Source of the DNA: Symbiodinium natans
Taxonomy: Eukaryota > Sar > Dinophyceae > Suessiales > Symbiodiniaceae
DNA: 40,422 nt
Reading direction: 5' to 3'
Assembly (NCBI GenBank): GCA_905221605.1
Contig: CAJNDS010002509.1
Span: 282,177-322,598 of the forward strand
Shown: positions 21,701-30,700 of the stretch, piece after piece
How the letters are laid out: each line of letters starts with the position of its first letter
Position numbering within the stretch: the first letter of the stretch is position 1
Translations under genes and position numbers: made by a program
The notes under the pieces: model-generated
Databases searched by the model: none
What the model was told of the DNA's origin: nothing
What the model saw: the letters and a program-made list of their open reading frames with translations, nothing else

Positions 21701-24700
21701 GACCAAGACCCACATTCGGATTTAGTGTTCCCGGTAAACCCCTAAGGCCTGATCCCTATTGATGACCCTAAACACTTCAACACCCTAAACACCGAAAAAC
21801 CCTCCCTAAGTGCGCTTTAGAGATTTTGAGGTGAAGGTCCCGCCCTTCCAACTCCCTCAACCTGAGCTCCTGCACTCTACCTGCCCTCGAGGTTGAAGCT
21901 CTTCAGCCCTTCCTGACACATTGTTTAGGGTTTAGGGTTTAGGGTTTAGGGTTTAGGGTTTAAGGTTTTAGGGCTTTGGGGGCCATGTAGAGGGATTCCC
22001 ATGTGTTCCAGGGGGCTGGGGGTTTTTCGGCTTTTGGGGGACTTCGGCCTCCGAGCCCGAAGCAGCAGAGGCCCACAACTACACGCAAGCTTCCCGCGTG
22101 GATGAGTTCGAACTCCAGAACCTCATCGACACGCCGCTTTCTCGAGTTTTGGAAGGCTTTGTCTTTGCTGGGGGAGAGAGTGGCAGCACGTTTTGGAGAG
22201 CCGACCATTGAAGCCTTGGCCACCCTAAGCCCCCCTAAAACCTGCATCCCTGAGGTTCGTTATTAAATACTTGTGCCCCAAAGTACCTATACGGAAGGCC
22301 CAAGTATTCCCTAAAGAACTCCTTTAAAAAAACAAAAATTTCTTCCTTGTAAGGGTAAAGGATTATTATCTTTCACTTTCGGGTGGTTCTAATTATGAAA
22401 GTAGTAGTAGTTACTTTGTAGTATTTGGGTCAATGAACCTTTAGGGTAAGCTCTAGGTACATGACCAGCTTCCTCATAAGGGTAATGTAGGGAACCCTAA
22501 ACCCTAAACCCTAAACCCTAAACCCATTCAGCTCTAGGTACATGACCATCTTCCTCATGGGCACGCAGAACATCTCCGCGGGCTCGGTCGCCTCCGAGCG
22601 GCAGGCGGTGCTCGAATCCTACCCAGGCCTGCGTTTAGGGTTTAGGGTTTAGGGTTTAGGGTTTAGGGTTTAGGGTTTAGGGTTTAGGGTTTAGGGTTTA
22701 GGGTTTAGGGTTTAGGGTTTAGGGTTGGAGGCAATTCGGGTTTAGGGGCTTAGGGGTTCAGGTTCAGGGCTTCGGGTTCCTGATGAGTAGATTCTTGGGA
22801 AAGGGCGCATAGTTGCCAAACATGGGTAGTGCTCCTTCCCACTTCTGCCACAGAAGCCCCCATCGGGTCTTGGTACAAACAAGAGGCTACATGAATTCCA
22901 AAATTTTGGGGGGCCTTATGCCTTGGACAAGGAGCATCACAGCGAAAGTTTTTTTTTTAACTTCGCTACGTCCACGCGGTCTGGGATGCTTGTCCCTAAA
23001 CCCTTATAAACCTTAAACCCTAAACCCTAGACCCTGAACCCTAAACCCTGAACCCTAAACCCTAAACCATCATTGTCGATGATGACCCTGCCGAGGTCCG
23101 AAGACCCTCAGCACAAATGTTGCCTAACGGCCCAAGGGCTTAGTGTAACACTCTAAGGGTCCATGTAACTATACAGGATATACTTGGGCCTTAAAGGGGT
23201 TCCTTTGTAGTAGCAGTAGGCCCAAGTATACATGGGCCCTCAAACACAGAGAGAGAGAGAGAGAGAGAGAGCAGTATGTGTTGAAGGGATAGGTTCCACC
23301 ACAATGAAATATCATTCAGCGGGTACCCAGTTCCCACAGCATTCTCTATGCAGGATGGAGGGACACGCAGAAGTTCACTATCCAGGTTCGCTCAGGCAGG
23401 ACCCCGAATTCCTAAACCTAAACCCTACATCTTAGCGATACTTGCGATGTTTTTTTGGTTTTGGGCGTTTTGGGTACTGTAATTCCGAAGAAGCAGCTGA
23501 CATCATAATTTTGCTAGGGTTTCAAGTTCAGTATAGACATCCCTATGCCCTGAAAACCCAAAATCCCATACCCCCAACGTGCTTCCGGTAGGATGTGGTA
23601 TGTGGCTTGTGTAAAACGACATGATGCATGCTCTGTGCTTTCATGCTCCTAGACCCCAACAAGCTGCCTGCCTTTCGCTCAACACCTGTGATCCAAGCTG
23701 ATTAGTCCAACCTCTGCACATACCAACATCTCATTCTACATGTACAACGTTATTCTTCCAACAAGGCTCCCAGAACCGAGTTTGGGTCCTTAGGTAAAAT
23801 TGGTCCAAAATGCCCCGAAAACCCCCAAAGACCTTGAAAAAGGCTCGCGAGGCGCCACAAGCCCAAAGAGGGCACGTAGGCACCAACAAAGGGTTTAGGG
23901 TTTAGGGTTTAGGGTTTAGGGTTAGGGCACCGAAGCTTAAGGGGTCCATGCACCTATATCGCACACACTCGGGCCCTAAGGCTACCAGTGAGGAACCCCT
24001 TTTATGGCCCAAGTATCTACTACATAGGTACATGGACCCTTTGGGAAAGCCGGTAAGGGTTTAGGGTTTAGGGTTTCGGGTTTAGGGTTTAGGGTTTAGG
24101 GCTTCAATACCCCGGCATGGTTGCAGGCCTCACTGGCAGCCGCACCGACGAGGATTTTGCCCAGGGCAACTACAGTTTCCGCGCCGCCACACAGATTGTG
24201 GAGGAGATGGTTGATTAAGGGGTATAAGGGTGGGACCCCTAAAAGGGAGCCCTAATCTTATTCCCTCATATAACCCTATATATACCTTGTAGAGTTCCTA
24301 TATACCTAAGTAGCCCCTGAAGAACCCCAAGCATAACCCGCAAGGTCCCTTTACAAGGGTCTTTCCTTTAGTCCCTGCAGTTGAAGATGATGGGTCTTCC
24401 AAGGTTGCGTTTTTGACCCCCACAGTCTCCCAGTGGTACCAGTATTAGTTCCCGAACCCCTAAACCCTAAACTGTTCCATTAAACAAAGAAAGCAGACCC
24501 CCCCCCCAAAAAAAAAACAAAAAAACACATAAACTACCCTCTGAGCTGACGCAAGCACTCCCCCATGAAGGCGCACTCTGGGCCTTATTGGGGGTTAGCC
24601 GGGCCGGGGGGGGGGGGCTGGGTTCTTGGGTTTCCGACCCCAAGCCCTGGAAACCTCAAGCCACAGCTACTTGAAACAAAAACCCTAGACAATAAACCCC

Positions 24701-27700
24701 TCAACCCTAAACCCTAAACCCTAATTAAACCCTAAACCCTAATTAAACCCTAAACCCTAATTAAACCCTAAACCCGAAACCCTAAACCCTAAACCCTATC
24801 GGGGAAACAATGGTTTTGGGAACCCCGCCCCGGCTTCAGGAGATCGGCGAGCGCTACGGACGTTGGCAGGCTCCGACAGTAGCATGCACAAGAGCTTCAT
24901 GGGTGGGTATATCATGGGTTTCCCTACTTCCTCCCCTCTAGGGTTTAGGGTTTTGACTTCAGGGTTTCGGGTTCCCCTACTACCCCCCCCCCCCCCCCCC
25001 CCAACCAGGTTCCCCCCATCCCCATAATTAAGGCCATTAAGGAATAATTAAGCCTAGGTAAGGTGATTTAAGCGGGGAACCAGAGGGGGCGCAGTATAGA
25101 GGGGGGGGGGGGGGTAGCAGGCAAACCCATGATTAGAACGCCAGCTCATACAACATGTTATGCATATCATGTATATGTATCTACAATTTCATGTGTATAT
25201 ATAAAAACTATATGTATATATATATATATATATCTACATATAGTTTATTCTAAACCCCAAATAGAGGACTTCAAACATGTATGATACCTCTTTTATCCAG
25301 GAGCCCTTTCGAAAGGGGGATCCCCTCTTCAGGAAGCCACATGAATGGCCGGCCTGAACCCTGAGCCCTAGAACCCTAAAACCCAAAGGCCTAAAACCCT
25401 TAAACGCCAAAACCCCAAAACCCCAAAACCCCAAAACCCCAAAACCCCAAAACCCCAAAGCCCTAAAGCCCTAAAGCCCTAAAACCCTAAACCCTAAACC
25501 CTAAACCCCGCACCCAGTTGGCAGCAGGATGCGGAGTGCAAGGACCTGAAGGGCCTCTTGCCGCTCGGCGGTGCCGCTCTCCCACCCCGGGAGGGGCTTG
25601 GGTCTTTAGGGTTTAGGGTTTAGGGTTAGGGCTGTTTCTAAGGGTCCATGTTTCTCGAACTAACAGGGACTAGGGTTTTTAGGGTTTTGAGTTTAGGGCT
25701 TCGGGTTGAGGAGCAGATCCTAAGGGTTCATGTACCTTTATAGTGTATACTTGGGCCCTAAAGCTACTACATACCAGGACGGGCTATTTTCCCGTATAAC
25801 CCCTTTAAAAGGGCCCTTTATAGGGTTGATCATGGGGATTATAGGGCCTAATAGCCCATCCTGGCCCATCCTGGTAGCCAAGTATAGACCATGCAGGTAC
25901 AGGGACCCTTTGGGATTCGGGCTTAGGGTTTACAGCGAGTCCGAGGGTTCTGGGCTTTCAAAGTTACGGCCCCAAAGCCCTAGAACCCCAAACTCTTCCT
26001 TCCTTAATCGGGTACCCCTTCTATACCCCTTATAGACCCTTTTCAAGTCAAGGGCCCATACATCAGAACCCTATAAAGGAGGTAAGGGACCATATCAAGG
26101 ACGTTTAGGGTTTAGGGTTTAGGGTTTAGGGTTTAGGGTTTAGGGTTTAGGAGTTAAAACCTGTTTCTTCAACGAAGGATGAAGATCGAACACGCCGACA
26201 CCGGCCGGGTGCTGCTCAAAGACTTCTACGGCTCTGCCCTTGAGGGCAACTGGCAGCTGCTAGGACGGGTGTTTGGTTTGGGGTTTCGCGCGGTTTCAGC
26301 ACGTTGTTAGAGTCCTTACACCAAAACCCCTTAAAACCTAAAGCCCAGGTAAAGCCCAAAGCCCTCATACTCGTACGCTTTCTGCTCTAAGCCTCTTCGA
26401 TAGATAATTAGGGGGTGTGAGGTTTTCGGGCGCTTGGTGAGGGGTGCCAAACCCTAAAGCCTAAGCCCTAAACCCTAAAATGAGTAGGTCGCCAAAAAGG
26501 CTCCAGGATTAGAATCCTGGCTCGAACACAAGTTCAGCCATCGAACTCTGCCGCGGACCCCTAAGGTTGTACCCTTTGGGTTTGGTGGGGAATATAAGGG
26601 CCACATTAGGAGTCTGTTTTCAAGGAACCTTTTTAGGTGCAGGGAAGATGTGGGCCATATTTGGAGGCCTCTTGTGGGGTGCAGCCTTGGGGGTCCGAGC
26701 ATGACTCCCTTAGTCTATCCGAGGTTCTCCGAGAGCGTGGACTACCTTAGGGAGCTCGGAGCCCTTGATGAGTCGGACCCCGCCAACAAGGCCCCCTTCG
26801 TAGCTGAGTAGAGAACCTTTAAACCTTTTGGGGTGTATTAAATTCTACCGTACTTGGAAGGTTAACCTTTTTGGGCCAACTAGAACCTTTTGGGGGTTTT
26901 TCTTAAATCCTACCATACTTGAAAGGTTAACCTTTCTTTTGGGCCAGGGTGCTCAGCAACTAGGAGGCCGAATCTTAGGGTCGAGGAGTGTGCCGGGTTT
27001 CGGCAAGGGCGCCAAGGCCAAGGGAGTCTCTGAGATCTTGTCCTGATTCAGGTTGAGGTTTAGGGTTTAGGGTTTAGGGTTTAGGGTTTAGGGTTTCGGG
27101 TTTAGGGTGTATGAATGACAGTGTGAAGGCTCAGTATTTTGCAAGCAGGGCTGTGAGCATCCCCTGTAGCCAGCTGTCGCGACAAAAGTCCCTTCTTGGG
27201 CACCGCAAACACAAGGGGCCGCACCATGGCCTTGGCCGCAATAATTTGAACGAACACCACCCGCCCGCTGAAGCAAAGTCTTAGCTTTAAGTCGACAAGT
27301 TTATCAGGTTTGTAGCCCAGCCTAAACCCTATACCCAGTTCCTATTTCGAGCACCATGAAGTTTAGGTTTTCCCAAAGGGAGGTTGAGACTTAGCTGTTG
27401 TTTGTCGGGATTGTTTTGTGAAGCTCACAACGCCTCGACAGGCCGTGCTCATTGCCAACTACGTGCGCCTCATCCGGCATGCCAGTCTAGGGTTTAGGGT
27501 TTCGGGTTTAGGGTTTAGGGTTTAGGCTCCAGGGTTCAGGGTTCAGGGTTCAGGGTTTAGGGTTTTTAGGCGGCAGGGTGTATCTAGGGCGTTTAGGGTC
27601 ATTTTTTCTGGAAACTCTTTTGGACATTCCCTGTCCTTCCACAGGACCCATTGAGGGCCCTCATTCCCCTCTTTTAGCGTTCAAGTTCCCTTCTCTAAAC

Positions 27701-30700
27701 TCTCTTAGCACCCTGTTTACCTACAGTTTAGTAGAAACTAACCTTAATGAGTAATTACTGCATCTGACTGTTGCAACTGGATGCTATCTTTTGGACATGT
27801 CTAAAACATAGTATCCAGTTGCAACAGTTTAGTAGAAACTAATTTAGGGTTTAGGGTTTAGGGTTTAGGGTTTAGGGTTTAGGGTTTAGGGTTAGGGTTT
27901 AGGGTTTAGGGTTTATAGGGTTTAGGGTTTAGGGTTTAGGGTTTAGGGGTTTAGGGTTTAGGGTTTAGGGTTTAGGGTTTAGGGTTTAGGGTTTAGGGTT
28001 TAGGGTTTAGGGTTTAGGGTTCAATTTCAAGGAAGGCTGGACAAGTGAAACTTCAGGTCTGCAGGGCTTCAGGGGTACATCCCGCAAGCCGTGGACCCTG
28101 CCCAGAGACCCCAACATATCTAGGTACCGTTCGGGATTCGGGATAAGAATTATGGCTTCCCCACACCCTAAACCCTAAACCCTAAACCCTAAACCCTAAA
28201 CCCTAAACCCTAAACCCTTTGTAGCTAAAAAATGAGATTGGAGTCAGCGGCTGGCTCCACCTGCCTAGGACCCAGAGTAGGCCCTTATTCCCTTTCTTTA
28301 GGGTTTAGGCTTCCCGTATAGCCGCCGTTGAACAGAAAAGGGCGCCCGGGCACCCTTTTCATTCCTAGGTTACTCTTGGGCCACCCTAAACCCTAAACCC
28401 TAAACCCTAAACCCTAAACCCTAGACCCTAAACCCTAAATCCTAAACCCTAAACCCTTGCTATTCCTAGGCTACTCTTAGGTCTAGCTGCAGGAACTCGC
28501 ATTCCAACTGCGTGGCCTCCTCCAGCATCTTCTCGGTGTGCTGCGTCAACGAGTGCGAGGAGCGAGTAGCTGTGAGATTGTGGGGTTTAGGGGTTAGGGT
28601 TTAGGGTTTAGGGTTTAGGGTTTAGGGTTTAGGGTCTAGGGTCTAGGGTTTAGGGTTTAGGGTTTAGGGATTCTGTGGTTGCTGTACGTAGTCGAGGTTT
28701 GTGTCTTGCAGTTTCGGGATCTGCCGTTCATGCAGTCGTTGCCCAGAGCTGATGTCGACCACAATGGGTCAGGATCGGCTTGAGCACACACACAACCCTA
28801 AACGGAAACCCTAAACCCCTAAACCCTAAACCCGAAACCCTAAACCCTAAATCCTAAACTGAAACCCTAAACCCTAAACCCAGCATCCGTGAGAGCTCGG
28901 ACTGTTCACGTCTCTTCATGATCCAACCGGCGCTGAAGTACACTGAACCCTATACATTGGAGATGCTCTCATTTCTGGGCCCTGTGGCTACCCCACATGT
29001 ATGGCTCCGTATTATCAGTATAGGGTGTCGGGTTTCGGGTTCACTACTACTTGCTTAAAGACCCCCCCCCCCCACAAGATGTGTTCCTCATAAGGGGTTC
29101 TATCGGGATTCTTGTCTGTAGTTTTTTGGGGGTTCTTAAGAGTTTACTAAACCCTCAACCCTAAACCCTGATTTCAGGGTGTTCATGTCTCCATCTTCCG
29201 CGAGGCTCTGCTGGGGCATCTGGAACGCCAGGCGGAAAGGGGTCAGGGTTGTGGGTGAGGGTTTTGGGTTAGGGTTTAGTGGTTTAGGGTTTGGGGTTTG
29301 GGGCTTGGGGTTCGGGCTTAGAGCCCTAAACCCCATAAGCCCCAAGCACCCCCAAGCCCTAGTTTGAATTCTGAACCCGAAAGGCTCATTTATCCCTGAA
29401 CCTAAGACTACAAGCCCAAGAATCCCCCTAACTTATCCCTGAACCTAAATCTAGAAGCTCTAGAATCCCTATACCCTAAACCTTAAACCCTAAACCCTAA
29501 GCCCTAAGCCCTAAAACTCAACCGTATCATCCCCCTAACCTAAACCCAAAAAGCACACATGCTCTCGTGCGTTTGTCTCCACCCGATCTGTCAACCCTAA
29601 ACCCTGAAGCCGAAACCTTAAATCATAAGGATCCTAGCTCAGGTTATCTATAGTTAGTAGACTGAGACCCCTCCTTGTACCTGTAACCTCGTTTAAGGAA
29701 GGTCCGTGTTGCCCTACTCCTCACTACGTATGAGCCTTCAGTTAGACCCTAAACCTTGTTTAGGGCTGTCTGCCTGCTATGAGGTTTAGGGTTTACCCTA
29801 AACCCTAAACCCTAAACCCTAAACCCTAAACCCTAAACCCTAAACCCTAAACCCTAAACCGGGTTTAGGGTTCAGGGTCTTCGGGGCGTACTGGGGGGGG
29901 GGGGGGGTACATTGATGCAGCCTCAGCCTGCAGAAGCCTACAGCCCTAGAACCCTAAACCCCCCCCCCCCCCCCCACACCCCTAAGTCACTACTATGCGG
30001 TTTAGGGTTTAGGGTTTAGGGTTTTGGGTTTTCGGTTTTGGGTTTCCGCTTCAACTTATTCTTACACACTTTGACTTCCCTTAAACTCATTCCTACACCC
30101 TTTCAATCCTAAACCTCATGAAGGTGGCCACTCCCGATGCCGATCCTGATCACCTGCTTGAGTTGGTGGCGAAGCCTTCCGGCGGAGTCGTTCATGATTC
30201 ATGAGACACCCATGGCTAGGAGACCCAAAAGAAATAGAGCTAAGAACAGATGGGGGTTTCAGATAATAAAGGACCACGAATATAGACCCTCAAATAGTAG
30301 GATTCCCTTATCATAAGGACCCAATGAGGTACCCCTAATGCCGTAAACCCCCCCTCCCATGAGGCTTCTTTTGCTTTCGACTTAGACCGCACCTTTTGTT
30401 GCTGCAATGCTTAGAGTTCGGGGTTGAGGGTTGACTGATGCCTACTGTGCCCTAGAATCCCTAGACCCTACTCGGAGCAACCGAAAAACCTAGATCTACC
30501 CAAAATTTTCTGGCGACATTTTCGTTTCGAGGGGCACTTGTATGTAGGATTGACTCTTAGTTAGGTGAATCCTGACACACCCTAAACCCTAAACCCAGAA
30601 GCCTTTTTGGCCACCTTAAAACTCGATCGCGCACGTGATGGACCGCGACCGTTCTCGTGAGGTTGCCCTCCGCAACCGTGCCGGCGCCGAGAGTGCCGTG

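Larger units (their letters stand above)
22627..24126 (+). other. Intron 11
   Basis: GC-AG, with the 7-base direct repeat CAGGCCT. TTTAGGG array at the 5' end (22633-22724), CCCTAAA at 22990-23070, TTTAGGG again at 23890-23927 and 24058-24100. It contains two GGTACATG elements (23152-23240, 23939-24045) and a GA dinucleotide run (23248-23271). Confidence 0.6.
24870..25527 (+). other. Intron 13
   Basis: GC-AG. It holds a poly-C/poly-G inverted-repeat element (24960-25130), AT repeats (25195-25235), a CCCCAAAA array (25404-25458) and CCCTAAA copies before the acceptor. Confidence 0.6.
25560..26177 (+). other. Intron 14
   Basis: GC-AG. It contains a long GGTACATG inverted-repeat element (25722-25914), a copy of the dispersed repeat also seen at 12606 (26010-26104, opposite strand) and a TTTAGGG array (26103-26152). 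Confidence 0.6.
27465..28492 (+). other. Intron 17
   Basis: GC-AG. TTTAGGG at 27488-27560 and a long array at 27843-28021, CCCTAAA at 28166-28218 and 28383-28455: an inverted pair. It contains a hairpin flanked by direct repeats (27723-27842) and an AGTAGGCCC element (28267-28381). Confidence 0.65.

Noticed and set aside
21688-21720. Possible exon ERGWAYAPALTKTHIR
   Set aside because: Exons 9 and 10 join directly as VVYQ-AHNYTQ; there is no need or phase support for this piece.
23075-23150. Frame IIVDDDPAEVRRPSAQ
   Set aside because: No acceptor AG precedes it, and it lies within intron 11.
23817-23896. Possible gene start MPRKPPKTLKKAREAPQAQR after CCTTAG
   Set aside because: It falls in intron 11, where exons 11 and 12 join in phase (ESYPG-LTGSR). 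It is short and low in complexity.
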